Below are positions 30,602 through 39,825 of a stretch of 64,000 nt of DNA, piece by piece; the stretch's first letter is position 1; the number at the start of each line of letters is the position of its first letter. The notes beneath the pieces are model-generated. The model was not told the origin of the DNA, made no database searches, and saw only the letters and a program-made list of their open reading frames with translations. Source of the DNA: Mucilaginibacter sp. PAMC 26640 (lineage in GTDB: Bacteria; Bacteroidota; Bacteroidia; Sphingobacteriales; Sphingobacteriaceae); contig CP014773.1 in the NCBI GenBank assembly GCA_001596135.1, positions 3,038,001 through 3,102,000 on the forward strand, given 5' to 3'. The translations under genes were made by a program, and so were the position numbers.

Positions 30602-30938
30602 TATCGCCAAGCCTAATTTGATGTTCTTCTACCGCTTTGTCAAATAGAAAACGCAAGTTTTGATAAAATTCATAAGGCATGGTCATTGCTTGCTTTTTGC
30701 CTTTGATATGGCTGAACATCTCATAGGTGTTGATCGTTAATACCTTTCCGTCGCTGGAGTACTCAAACTTATTTTTTCGGGTATAATACTCCAGCCGCTC
30801 GACCCATACCTCATCCACCTGCAGCCGCAATTCTTCAACTGTCGGAAATTTGTCAGTGTATTCCTGCATAAAAGACAATAGATCGGCCGTGTAAGCAGGA
30901 TCTTTAAGATAACCTTCCGTTTGATATTTGAAATCCAT
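30591..30938 (-). CDS. small protein of unknown function, first gene of the TIR operon
   Basis: A 115-residue soluble protein from the ATG at 30938 (MDFKYQTEGYL). An upstream extension to 30965 would run through a perfect -7 box, so it is less likely. It is rich in charged and aromatic residues, with helix-forming segments (DLLSFMQEYTDKFPTVEELRL). I do not recognise a family. It overlaps the pentapeptide gene by 11 bases, which argues for a functional link, for example as an inhibitor or adaptor of the TIR module. Confidence 0.65.
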   Translation of the reverse strand: MDFKYQTEGYLKDPAYTADLLSFMQEYTDKFPTVEELRLQVDEVWVERLEYYTRKNKFEYSSDGKVLTINTYEMFSHIKGKKQAMTMPYEFYQNLRFLFDKAVEEHQIRLGDNGQ

Positions 30939-30942
30939 AAAA

Positions 30943-30950
30943 CAAATATA
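30943..30950 (-). promoter_or_regulatory. perfect TAnnTTTG -7 box of the TIR operon
   Basis: The minus strand reads TATATTTG, ending 4 bases before the ATG at 30938. The transcript would start at or next to the ATG, giving a leaderless or nearly leaderless mRNA. No good TTTG -33 element is visible at the usual distance. Confidence 0.45.
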
Positions 30951-31145
30951 GCTCATAAAAAACATTCTCTCGAAGAGGGTGGCCTCGGCCCCTCATCCCA
31001 ATCATTTCGCAGTTGACAGAGTGGGATAGAGTGTATTTTGAGTTAGTAGCCGTTTGTTGAGCGTTCTCTTTTAAAAGCTTTTACTATGCCCAAATATATA
31101 TATATATGACAATAGGCTAAATAATGAATTCTTAGAGAAAAAGTT

Positions 31146-31236
31146 CATGAGAGGGAGAGATTCGAGCCATAGTTCTTATGTTCTTATTGTCAGTATGTTA
31201 GGTGTGTCGATGTTATTTACTCTACGAATGGCGCAA
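31146..31236. repeat. island boundary repeat, copy C (right end)
   Basis: A 91-bp segment collinear with copy B: CATGAGAGGGAGAGATTCGA at its start, CTTATTGTCAGTATGTTA in the middle, CTCTACGAATGGCGCAA at its end. The start, read on the minus strand, is again T-arm/acceptor-like (GGCTCGAATCTCTCCCTC). It ends 1 base before the stop of the DedA-rhodanese gene and marks the right edge of the island. Confidence 0.6.
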
Positions 31237-31237
31237 T

Positions 31238-32166
31238 TCAATTGAATGATATTTTGCCTCCGGATTTAGCCCACTCATCAACGCCACCAAGTAAGGGTCT
31301 TATTCGTTTTAATCCTGACCTGCGCAGTTTCTGAGCATATCTTGCTGCCGTGAGTCGTTGGGACAGGAGCAATAGACAATTATCTCATCGTGGGCCGAAT
31401 AAAGTTTAGCGATCTCACTGAAATTATTTTCGCTGATGGGTATAGAACCGGGAATGAACCCGTTTCTTGTCCGTTGATCTTCGGAACGCGCGTCAAATAT
31501 TACAGGGCCTGATTTGTCACGTATTAATTCGTGCAGGTCATTAACAGTCACACGGTCAGTTTTAAATTGCCTGATAAGGAGGTACCGCTGCAACCATTTG
31601 GCAAAAAGGTAGATGCAAAATGAAATAATAACGATCAAAACACCAAGTTTGCCATATTCGGTAAGTGTGGCAATTAAGCTGCCGATCTCATGGTGAAATA
31701 AGACACCGAGACTGACAGCCGCGATGCTGTAAAAGGCCGCGGCAATCAAAGAGTAAGCTATGAATGAAAATATCGGCATGGCGTAAACACCAGCTATTAC
31801 GGGGGCTAATGTAGAAAGGCCCGGAATGAATTTTACGACCGTTAGCGCAGGCGGGCCGTAACGTTCAAAAATATCTCCGCTGCTCTTTACGCAGGAGTCA
31901 GGCGATAGCGATATCCTGCACAATTTTCCCAGAACACCTGTCCCTAGTTTTTTACCGGCGAAGTATAAAATAATGTCACCGATTAAAGATCCGAAAGTCG
32001 CGGTCAGCACGAGTGAAATTACATCGAAACTATTGGCAGGGGTGACGGCTGCAGTAACAATAACGATAGCAAATGCAGGTAGTGGTAAGCCGATGCTCTG
32101 AATCAGCGTAATAAGAAAAATTATCCAAAGCCCGTAAGCTTGCACCAATTCAATTAATGTATTCAT
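31238..32166 (-). CDS. DedA-family membrane protein fused to a rhodanese domain, one frameshift
   Basis: Residues 1-200 from the ATG at 32166 form a DedA/SNARE-associated membrane domain (LPLPAFAIVIVTAAVTP, FGSLIGDIILYFAGKK, VVKFIPGLSTLAPVIAG). A rhodanese domain follows with the active-site-type Cys in VYCSCPND. The direct frame stops at 31309, but the other frame from about 31352 continues as AARYAQKLRRSGLKRIRPLL, then GGVDEWAKSGGKISFN, to a stop at 31238, the expected rhodanese end. One base is missing near 31351-31353 (GTGAGTC; GTGGAGTC would restore the frame). DedA proteins act in lipid-carrier recycling; this fusion is common in Bacteroidota. The lesion may be an error or real. Confidence 0.78.
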
Positions 32167-32301
32167 TAATAATAGCTGACATGACGCTAAATTACCGAAT
32201 TTGATTATCATAGTGCTTTCAACCTGGTAATTTTACTTAAATATGCCTTTAAGGAATGCCCGCAGTAAATAAGTGATCAGATCACATCTTAAAATAACAA
32301 A

Positions 32302-32871
32302 ATGAAGAAATTATAATACCGTTCCTATTATGTTTGCTACCATCGCTCATCAAAACGCACGATCAGTCACGCCAGCAGCAGTCAGCAAGCTGCTTCCTAA
32401 AGATTATGAAGTGCTGAACATTACCAGCAGAGACCTAAATTTGGACGCTTATCCCGACGTGATCGTAGTGCTGAACAAAGCCAATGAAAAGAAACTTCGG
32501 ATGTGGCTTTGCACCCTGAAAAGCAACCGCTGCTGATCTTAATCGGTGGTGCCAGTCATACTTATAGTTTGGCTGCCCGAAGCGACAACGCGGTGTACTG
32601 GGTGGACTGCGGCGGCATGATGGGCGACCCTTTTACCGGTATTACGATCAAGCATGGGTATTTTTCAGTCGAACATTATGGTGGAAGCGGCTGGCGTTGG
32701 ACACGGATCATTACCTTCAAATATTCTGCGGCTGAAAAAAGCTGGTTCCTTTATAAGGATGGGCATGAAAGTTTCCATGCATCCGATCCTGAAACTGTCA
32801 AAGAGAAGGTATACACTGTTGAAAATTTTGGGAAAGTGCCGTTCGCCCGTTTCGATATCTACAAAGAATAA
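32302..32871 (+). pseudogene. decayed conserved exported protein
   Basis: Pieces in several frames add up to one protein. MKK at 32302 leads into a signal peptide (IIPFLLCLLPSLIK) after a shift. Another shift leads to TPAAVSKLLPKDYEVLNITS and DAYPDVIVVLN. A last shift at about 32495 joins ALHPEKQPLLILIGGASHTY and the long C-terminal part ending FARFDIYKE. At least three single-base changes break it. The family is a conserved Bacteroidota exported protein whose function I do not know. Confidence 0.65.
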
Positions 32872-33026
32872 CTTTTAAATTGACCCTTCTTAATGTTTAC
32901 GGCCTTGAATCAATTTGAATTTGACCGGGTTTTTTTTACTGTACAAAAAAAAGACACCTAAAACTGATCGGGGGTGTTTCGGAATAGTATGTTTTGATTC
33001 ATCCATTTAACTAGCTTTGTTTTATC

Positions 33027-33608
33027 ATGTTTGAAGCGTTCGAAAAATATTTAAAGAATTGGGTTGATATTTCTGACGAAGAACTGAAAATTATATACGC
33101 GGCGAGTACCGAAAAGTCGATCAGGAAGTGGCAGTCGATCCTTCATGACGGGGAAGTATGGAAGATTACCTGTTTCATTACCAACGGTTGCTTTCGCCTA
33201 TACAGGTTTGGCAAAGATGGTACCGATCATACGCTGAGGTTTGGTGTAGAAAACTGGTGGATCAGTGACCAGGAAAGTTATAACCACGGGACGCATTCTG
33301 AATACAATATTGAGGCTTTAGCCGCAAGTAAGGTGATCATCTGGACAAAGGATTCCTGGGACGAATTAATGGCAACCATACCAGCCCTTAAATTATTTAA
33401 CGAAAAACTTCTAGCGCGAGGCTATGAAACCAGCCAGCGGCGTATCTACTCTCTGATCAGCTCTTCCGCTGAAGAGAAATATCTGGAGTTTCAAAAAACC
33501 TACCCAAGCGTATTTAATAAAGTTCCACTGCATATGGTCGCATCTTATTTAGGGATCTCGCGGGAAACATTAAGCCGCATCAGGAAAGAGTTTACCAAGG
33601 CTAAATAA
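33027..33608 (+). CDS. Crp/Fnr-family transcription regulator
   Basis: A 193-residue protein. It has an N-terminal cyclic-nucleotide-binding-like beta-barrel (about 20-120, FITNGCFRLYRFGKDG) and a C-terminal winged helix with recognition segment VASYLGISRETLSRIRK. It has no iron-sulphur cysteines and no clear cAMP-binding signature, as is usual for Bacteroidota members of this family. Its target is unknown; it is flanked by the convergent amidase gene, with a shared terminator between them. Confidence 0.88.
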   Translation: MFEAFEKYLKNWVDISDEELKIIYAASTEKSIRKWQSILHDGEVWKITCFITNGCFRLYRFGKDGTDHTLRFGVENWWISDQESYNHGTHSEYNIEALAASKVIIWTKDSWDELMATIPALKLFNEKLLARGYETSQRRIYSLISSSAEEKYLEFQKTYPSVFNKVPLHMVASYLGISRETLSRIRKEFTKAK

Positions 33609-33640
33609 AAAACCTCCCGGAGGTCGCTCCGGGAGGTTTT
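33609..33640. terminator. bidirectional rho-independent terminator
   Basis: A perfect 14-bp stem AAAACCTCCCGGAG/CTCCGGGAGGTTTT with a 4-base loop, with A and T tracts on both sides. It lies between the stops of the convergent Crp/Fnr and amidase genes and can end transcription from both. Confidence 0.9.
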
Positions 33641-33660
33641 AGATCGCAGTTATTCAATAT

Positions 33661-35070
33661 TTAAGCTATGGGATGCTGTCCATACGCATCACTGCTGGTC
33701 TGGATCTTTTCGCCCAGTTCCAGAATCGTGGCTTCGTCAAACCAGCGGGAAACTAACTGTACGTTGATCGGCAATCTTTCAGAACTAATGGTTACCGGTA
33801 CCGAAAGCGCAGGCAGGCCTGTTGCGTTGAAAGGTGCTGTAGCGGCCATCACATGGTAAGCCGATACTGTTTTCCCGTCCACCACATACTCTTGCAAACC
33901 ATTCCCGGTAGCGGTCATTGGATTTACGGGTAACAAAAGCACATCATATTGCAGGAAATAATTGGCAAAATGACTCTTCAGTTCTTCGATCTTGGCTTCA
34001 GCGGCTACATAGTCCCTGGCATTTAACAACGGGTAATCCATGGTCGCCTTACCAATGAAATGCATTTCGGATTCGCGGCCTTTAGTGAATTGCTCCATGT
34101 AAGGAACTAATTCGCCATAGATCAGGTTAAAGTAGGGGGTCAGCCAATCCGTGTTTTCCATAAAGGGCAGGCGTACTTCTTCTACGTCACAACCGAGGTC
34201 CTTCAGTAATTGAGCGGTTGATCTGATTGCGGCAGTGATCTCGGGATCAACCGGGCCGAAAGCAGTATCAGATACCCAGCCTATTTTTAACTTTTGCCCG
34301 GGTAATCTGAAATTAGCCGGTTTGGCATCATTGGCAAAAATGCTGTAACCATCAATGCCGTCTGCACCATTAATAATCCCATAAGCTAACGCTACGTCTT
34401 TAACCGTACGGGCCATGGCACCGATATGCCAGAACCTGCTCAATGCGGTTGGGAAGTGGCCGGTATAAGGCACACGGCCATGGGTTGCTTTCAAAGCAGC
34501 AATGCCGGTAAACGCTGCCGGGCCACGGACAGAAATGGCTACGTCGCTACCCAAACCGATAGGAGAGAGGCCGGCGGCTATAACCGCTGATTCGCCGCCG
34601 CTTGAACCACCAGGTGTTCGTTCAGGATTCCACGGGTTTAGCGAGCGTCCTGTCAATAAGTTATCCGATTCCCAATGGGCCGAAAATTCGGGCAGGTTGG
34701 TTTTCATCAACGGAATTGCACCTGCGTTTTTCATACGGGTAACGACCGTGGCATCTTTCTCAGGAACAAAACCTGCGAAGATTTGTGAGCCGCGCTGTGA
34801 AGGCACACCGGCTGTGTCTATTGCATCTTTAATAGAAAAAGGAACACCATGCAAGGGGCCTAATTGCTCGCTATTGGCAACTGCTTTATCGGCGATAGCC
34901 GCAGCTTTGAGTGCCTGCTCACCCATCAGGGTTACCACACCGTTAATGCGTGGATTAATTTCGGCAACACGATCAAGGTGGGCCTGAACTACTTCTACCG
35001 AAGTGATCTCTTTGTAGCGGATCATTTTAGCCAACGTACCGGCTTCCTGGTAATAAATTGGAGTTTTCAT
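33661..35070 (-). CDS. amidase signature (AS) family hydrolase
   Basis: A 469-residue amidase. The Ser-cisSer-Lys triad is present: Lys81 in SIKDAIDT, the cis-Ser in GGSSGGES (156-161), and nucleophile Ser180 in GSDVAISVR. The length is normal for the family. There is no signal peptide, so it is cytoplasmic; the substrate cannot be named, as family members cut many amides. It is monocistronic, with the start supported by the family N-terminus. Confidence 0.9.
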   Translation of the reverse strand: MKTPIYYQEAGTLAKMIRYKEITSVEVVQAHLDRVAEINPRINGVVTLMGEQALKAAAIADKAVANSEQLGPLHGVPFSIKDAIDTAGVPSQRGSQIFAGFVPEKDATVVTRMKNAGAIPLMKTNLPEFSAHWESDNLLTGRSLNPWNPERTPGGSSGGESAVIAAGLSPIGLGSDVAISVRGPAAFTGIAALKATHGRVPYTGHFPTALSRFWHIGAMARTVKDVALAYGIINGADGIDGYSIFANDAKPANFRLPGQKLKIGWVSDTAFGPVDPEITAAIRSTAQLLKDLGCDVEEVRLPFMENTDWLTPYFNLIYGELVPYMEQFTKGRESEMHFIGKATMDYPLLNARDYVAAEAKIEELKSHFANYFLQYDVLLLPVNPMTATGNGLQEYVVDGKTVSAYHVMAATAPFNATGLPALSVPVTISSERLPINVQLVSRWFDEATILELGEKIQTSSDAYGQHPIA

Positions 35071-35410
35071 ATACTTTGTTTTTAATGTTCAATTTGTTGG
35101 CGCCGGTGCTTCCGATGCCTGAACAAAAGTGGGCAAAGCGCGCTACCTGAAACGAAGCTATATGACACAATTTGGCGTTGACATTTGTCACGCTTTTCAA
35201 TTACCGGCGTTAAATTTTAACACCCGGACCATTTCAATTATATCTCCTTATGTAGATCAAATTGTTCCCAGAAGCTTGTAGCGTTTCTGTCATGGTAATT
35301 AAACCGAAATCTGTATCCAATAAATTCCATCATTACAGTCAAATTTGATCCAGTGATTTTTTGAAGAAAAATCTACCCCGTTTTGGCGGATATGTAAAAT
35401 GGAATTTATC

Positions 35411-35545
35411 ATGAATACTCAAACTCATCAAACAGCAACCACTCAGTTCGCAGAAGCTGGTGGCATACGCTTCGCTTATCGGCGATTCGACCATTTCCCT
35501 CGCTATTCCAAAGATGATGCCTGCCAATCCTGTGGTTGTTTCTAA
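35411..35545 (+). pseudogene. N-terminal remnant of an alpha/beta hydrolase
   Basis: An ATG followed by QTATTQFAEAGGIRFAYRRF, the usual start of a Bacteroidota alpha/beta hydrolase (chloroperoxidase-like), then unrelated sequence and a stop. The catalytic part is missing. Confidence 0.5.
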
Positions 35546-36175
35546 GGGGATTTAATTAGTGATGGATTCAACCGGTTTACATATTTTTAATAAATTTTGA
35601 AAAGCGCCTGAATAATCGCGGAGGAAGATGAAGATATTTCCGTTCCGAGCTGGGTGATTTTTGTCAATTGTCCGATGGATCTGTTGTACAATGCTGCCGA
35701 AATTCTACTTACAGGTTGTGATTCGCATAATAACCGTTATTTGGCCGTCGGAATATGTGACCTCGAATGATTTACCGAACTAGATAAAAAGTGAACGGTT
35801 GATATCTGTTTTAGATGGTACCTCGCCTGTAGCTATACTAGTATAATTTAAAACCGACAGGCGGACCAAACCCGTGGGAGCAACTTCAGACAATGGGAAA
35901 GGAATTCCTTGATTCACTGGAAACGACTATAAACAGGAAATTGCTTGATAGTTTAATTAACCCTAGGTTCTGAAGTTTGATTAAATAACATTCAATTTCA
36001 TTAATGGGCGCGAATCAGTCCTTAATGCATGTTGTCTGACCGAATCATTAAGGTAAGCCCGTTACTATGTCATCAGCGTAACTGTCGCACTTGACCATGA
36101 GAACGGCCAATCACGTGAACGAGACTTCCTCGGTCGCAAATTTTTGACACAAATTTGGTCTAAAGTGATGCTTCG
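35546..36175. other. decayed DNA without intact genes
   Basis: Short open runs exist (for example a plus-strand stretch around 35640-35760), but none could be assigned. The region lies between the hydrolase relic and the CusB-like relic and looks like rearranged, eroded sequence. Confidence 0.4.
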
Positions 36176-36676
36176 ACACCTATCGCGCATTTCGTGAACA
36201 ATTGCAGTTGCTTCTAGACCTGTTCTTATTTGAGAAAGACCTGCCTAAAGTAAAAACCGGTCGCCGTATACATTTTACGCAGACTAATTGCGCGGGAAAG
36301 GAATATGACGCGCAGATCTATTCCATTTTACCGCCTTTGCTAGCCAACTAAAACCATCCCGGTATATGCCGTAGTAATGGATGATAATGCCGGGCTGATG
36401 GTGGGGATTAATGTAACGATGATCATCAGCATGGGTACTTCAGTTGTTCCCGCGGTATTAGCAGAGGAGATCGTGAGCACTGGCGGGCAGAATTATATTT
36501 TCCGGGTGAAGAAACAGGATGCTGCTGTAATTGTATTTGAACGGGTACGCTTAGCTAAAGGATTAGCTGGTATCGGATATACAAAAATCAATCCGGTAAA
36601 GGAAGGCTCAAAGATCGTCGTTAAAAAGAATTTCTTCGTGCGGATAGAAATGGTGAATACAGGCGAAAAAGGATAA
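36176..36676 (+). pseudogene. C-terminal remnant of a CusB/HlyD-type RND adaptor
   Basis: Pieces in different frames read TPIAHFVNN (36176 on), then LDLFLFEKDLPKVKTGRRIH, then IPVYAVVMDDNAGLM and an open stretch (36377-36676) with VVPAVLAEEIVSTGGQNYIF and SKIVVKKNFFV. This is the barrel and C-terminal domain of an RND periplasmic adaptor. Frameshifts and loss of the N-terminal half show it is dead. It ends 8 bases before the P-type ATPase gene, so the ATPase probably once belonged to a larger metal-export operon. Confidence 0.7.
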
Positions 36677-36684
36677 TACAACTT

Positions 36685-38748
36685 ATGAAAGAGCAACCAC
36701 AACATGAAGCCGCAACGGCAAAAATACAACCGAGGGTTGATATTTCGTCTGCAAAAGATAAAGATGAAAAGCACGATCATGAACACGCCGGAAACGAGGC
36801 TGGTCACGACCATGAGCACGGCGGCATTTTCGGAAATAACACGGAACTCATATTCGCCGCCCTTTCAGGTTCCTTCCTGGCATTAGGCTTCGGACTATCG
36901 TTTGTTCATGCCCTTCCGCCGTTAACCAGTACGATTCTTTACGGTGTTGGTTACTTGTTCGGCGGATTTTTTACCACTAAAGAAGCTTACGAGGCGATCA
37001 GCAAGGGGCAATTTGAAATTGATTTTCTAATGCTGGTAGCAGCTGTCGGCGCAGCTTTTCTGGGACAATGGGCAGAGGGCGCGCTGTTATTGTTCTTGTT
37101 TAGTTTCGGCCATTCCCTTGAGCATTATGCCATGGGTAAGGCGACCAAATCTATTGCCGCTTTAGCCGACCTCGCGCCAAAAACGGCTATCGTGCATCGG
37201 AATGGCAAAGAAACGGAAATACCTATCGAGGAATTGGTGTTGGGTGATATCATAATTGTTAAGCCCAACAGCAAGATCTCCGCAGATGGCGCGGTGATCA
37301 AAGGGGAAAGTAGTGTGAACCAGGCACCGATCACAGGTGAAAGTGTACCCGTGGATAAATCGCCGGTAGCTGACCCGGATAAGGATCACGAGGATAAAAC
37401 GCTGAAAGCCGAGAACAAGGTTTTCGCAGGAACGATCAATGGCAGCCAGGTGCTGGAGGTAAAAGTTACTAGGCTGGCCGCAGATTCGACCTTGTCAAGA
37501 TTAGTTAAATTGGTGAACGATACCGAAGCACAGAAATCGCCGACTCAGTTATTTACCGATAAGTTGCAGAAGTATTATGTACCGGGTGTATTGATCCTGG
37601 TTGGGCTTTTACTTTTAGCTTTTTTGGTGATCGATGAACCGTTCAGCAAAAGCTTCTACCGGGCCATGGCGGTATTAGTTGCCGCCAGTCCCTGCGCTTT
37701 AGCGATCTCTACACCAAGCGCGGTACTAAGTGCTATCGCCCGTGCGGCAAGAAGCGGCGTACTCATTAAAGGCGGCGGCCCATTGGAAGAATTGGGTGGG
37801 TTGACTGCAATTGCCTTTGACAAAACCGGAACACTAACCGAGGGTAAGCCCCAATTAACTGGCGTTGTCGCATTGGGGAAAATGTCGGAAGATGAAGTTT
37901 TAGAGATCGCAATTGCAGTAGAAAAATTAAGCGATCACCCATTGGCAGCAGCAATAGTCAAAGGTGGCCTGGAACGTTTAAATCGAAAGGATATTCCATC
38001 GGCCATGAATCTGGAGGCAGTTACTGGCCATGGCGTAAAAGCTTCTGTTGGCGGTAAAAATATCATAATCGGAAACCGCAGCCTTTTTAAGAAGTTATCC
38101 CCAGAAATCAATGAGCAGGTGGAAAAGCTGGAGAAGGAAGGTAACACGACAATGCTCGTCGAACATGATGGGGGGATCATCGGTTTGGTTTCACTGATGG
38201 ATGTACCACGTATGGAAGCGAAAAAGACTTTAGCAGAACTAAAGGAATTGGGCATCAAAAAAATGATCATGCTGACCGGAGATAACCAGCAAGTGGCTGA
38301 CGCTATCGCCAAAGAGATCGGTATTACAGAAGCGATGGGCGGTTTATTGCCGGAACAGAAAGTGAAAGCTGTTCAGGACCTAATCAAAAAGGAAGGGAAA
38401 GTCGCCATGATCGGCGATGGAGTGAACGATGCCCCGGCGATGGCTAAAAGTACGGTCGGTATCGCGATGGGTGCCGCTGGTTCCGATGTCGCTTTAGAAA
38501 CAGCGGATATCGCTTTAATGGCGGACAGGCTGGATAACTTGCCCTTTGCTATTGGGTTGAGCCGTCAGTCGCGCAGAATCATTAAGCAGAACCTGGTGAT
38601 CAGTTTGGGAATGGTAGCTATATTGATACCCTTAACGATAATAGGTATATCGGGGATAGGACCGGCAGTAGTTGGGCATGAAGGGTCAACGCTGGTTGTG
38701 GTATTTAACGGTTTGCGCTTATTGGTTTATCAGAACGGCCGGAAGTAA
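36685..38748 (+). CDS. P1B-4-type heavy-metal translocating ATPase
   Basis: A 687-residue metal-export pump. The N-terminus is cytosolic and rich in His, Asp and Glu (HDHEHAGNEAGHDHEH) and lacks a CXXC metal-binding domain. The transport motif is SPC (Ser335-Pro-Cys337), the phosphorylation site is DKTGTLT (Asp379), and the C-terminal transmembrane motif is HEGST (His665). SPC plus HEGS/T defines the P1B-4 group, known for Co, Zn, Cd or Fe export. It follows an eroded RND adaptor by 8 bases and precedes mnmH by 24 bases on the same strand. Confidence 0.92.
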   Translation: MKEQPQHEAATAKIQPRVDISSAKDKDEKHDHEHAGNEAGHDHEHGGIFGNNTELIFAALSGSFLALGFGLSFVHALPPLTSTILYGVGYLFGGFFTTKEAYEAISKGQFEIDFLMLVAAVGAAFLGQWAEGALLLFLFSFGHSLEHYAMGKATKSIAALADLAPKTAIVHRNGKETEIPIEELVLGDIIIVKPNSKISADGAVIKGESSVNQAPITGESVPVDKSPVADPDKDHEDKTLKAENKVFAGTINGSQVLEVKVTRLAADSTLSRLVKLVNDTEAQKSPTQLFTDKLQKYYVPGVLILVGLLLLAFLVIDEPFSKSFYRAMAVLVAASPCALAISTPSAVLSAIARAARSGVLIKGGGPLEELGGLTAIAFDKTGTLTEGKPQLTGVVALGKMSEDEVLEIAIAVEKLSDHPLAAAIVKGGLERLNRKDIPSAMNLEAVTGHGVKASVGGKNIIIGNRSLFKKLSPEINEQVEKLEKEGNTTMLVEHDGGIIGLVSLMDVPRMEAKKTLAELKELGIKKMIMLTGDNQQVADAIAKEIGITEAMGGLLPEQKVKAVQDLIKKEGKVAMIGDGVNDAPAMAKSTVGIAMGAAGSDVALETADIALMADRLDNLPFAIGLSRQSRRIIKQNLVISLGMVAILIPLTIIGISGIGPAVVGHEGSTLVVVFNGLRLLVYQNGRK

Positions 38749-38772
38749 ATAGTAACGTATATTTACTGCGTA

Positions 38773-39825
38773 ATGGTCAAACCGATAACGATTAATAATT
38801 TCCTGCTTTTTGAGCACCCTTTTGCTTTAATAGATGTACGCACACCTTCGGAATATGAACATGGCCATATACCGGGCGCGAATAACCTCCCTTTGTTTAG
38901 TAACGAGGAAAGGGTAAAAGTGGGAACGACCTATAAGCTAGTTGGCCGGGAGGAAGCGATCCTTTTAGGTTTTGACCTGACCGGTTCCAAATGGTCAGGC
39001 TTCATCAAAGATGCTTTAGTGATCGCGCCCGACAAAAAAATCGGTGTTCATTGCTGGCGTGGCGGTATGCGGAGCGCGGCGATGGCCTGGGCGCTTGACC
39101 TTTATGGCTTTGAAGTTTATCTGATACAAGGGGGCTACAAAAAATACCGGGGCTGGGTACGTCAGCAGTTTGAAAAGACGTACCAGCTTCAGATACTTGG
39201 CGGGATGACGGGTTCTGGTAAAACAAAGTTATTACAGCAATTTATTAAGTTGGGTAAGCAGGTTATCGATCTTGAAGATCTGGCACAGCATCAGGGTTCG
39301 TCTTATGGGAGTATGAATAAAATGATACAGCCTACACAGGAACAATTTGAAAACAACCTGGCAGACAAATTAAGATGCTTGGACACACAAAAAAAGGTCT
39401 GGGTGGAAGACGAAAGTCTGACCATCGGCAAACGCTCAATCCCTAATCCGTTCTGGCATCAAATGAGGGATGCAGCGATCATCGACATCAAGGTGAATTT
39501 GCAGCGACGCGTTAATTCCCTGGCTGCTGAATACGGTTCTTTAGATAAAACGTTCCTGATGGAATCTACTGAACGTATCCGAAAACGACTTGGTCCGGAA
39601 CAAACCAAATATGCGATTGAAGCCATTATGGAGGGCCGCATGAAGGATTTTGTAAAGATCGTTTTGGTCTATTATGATAAAACTTACCGGACTGGTTTAA
39701 GCAAAAGAAACTTTGCACAAGTGTTTCCGCTGGACTTGGACGGTGCTGACCTCGTAACCCAGGCACATCATATTTTAAATTTTAACGACAACTTGCCTTT
39801 ACCTGATGGATACACAAATAATTAA
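38773..39825 (+). CDS. mnmH: tRNA 2-selenouridine synthase MnmH
   Basis: A 350-residue enzyme (also SelU/YbbB) that replaces sulphur by selenium at the wobble 2-thiouridine of tRNAs for Lys, Glu and Gln, using selenophosphate. The N-terminal rhodanese domain has the active Cys94 in HCWRGGMRS. The C-terminal P-loop domain has Walker A GMTGSGKT (about 144-151). Length and domain order are standard. The stop overlaps the start of selD by 20 bases, so supply of selenophosphate and its use are coupled. No selA, selB or Sec machinery is in the window. Confidence 0.95.
   Translation: MVKPITINNFLLFEHPFALIDVRTPSEYEHGHIPGANNLPLFSNEERVKVGTTYKLVGREEAILLGFDLTGSKWSGFIKDALVIAPDKKIGVHCWRGGMRSAAMAWALDLYGFEVYLIQGGYKKYRGWVRQQFEKTYQLQILGGMTGSGKTKLLQQFIKLGKQVIDLEDLAQHQGSSYGSMNKMIQPTQEQFENNLADKLRCLDTQKKVWVEDESLTIGKRSIPNPFWHQMRDAAIIDIKVNLQRRVNSLAAEYGSLDKTFLMESTERIRKRLGPEQTKYAIEAIMEGRMKDFVKIVLVYYDKTYRTGLSKRNFAQVFPLDLDGADLVTQAHHILNFNDNLPLPDGYTNN

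Noticed and set aside
31169..31181. 13-base match between boundary repeat C and the IS630-like left end (51022-51034)
   Set aside because: An AT-rich 13-mer match between two places in 64 kb is expected by chance, and the flanks do not align.
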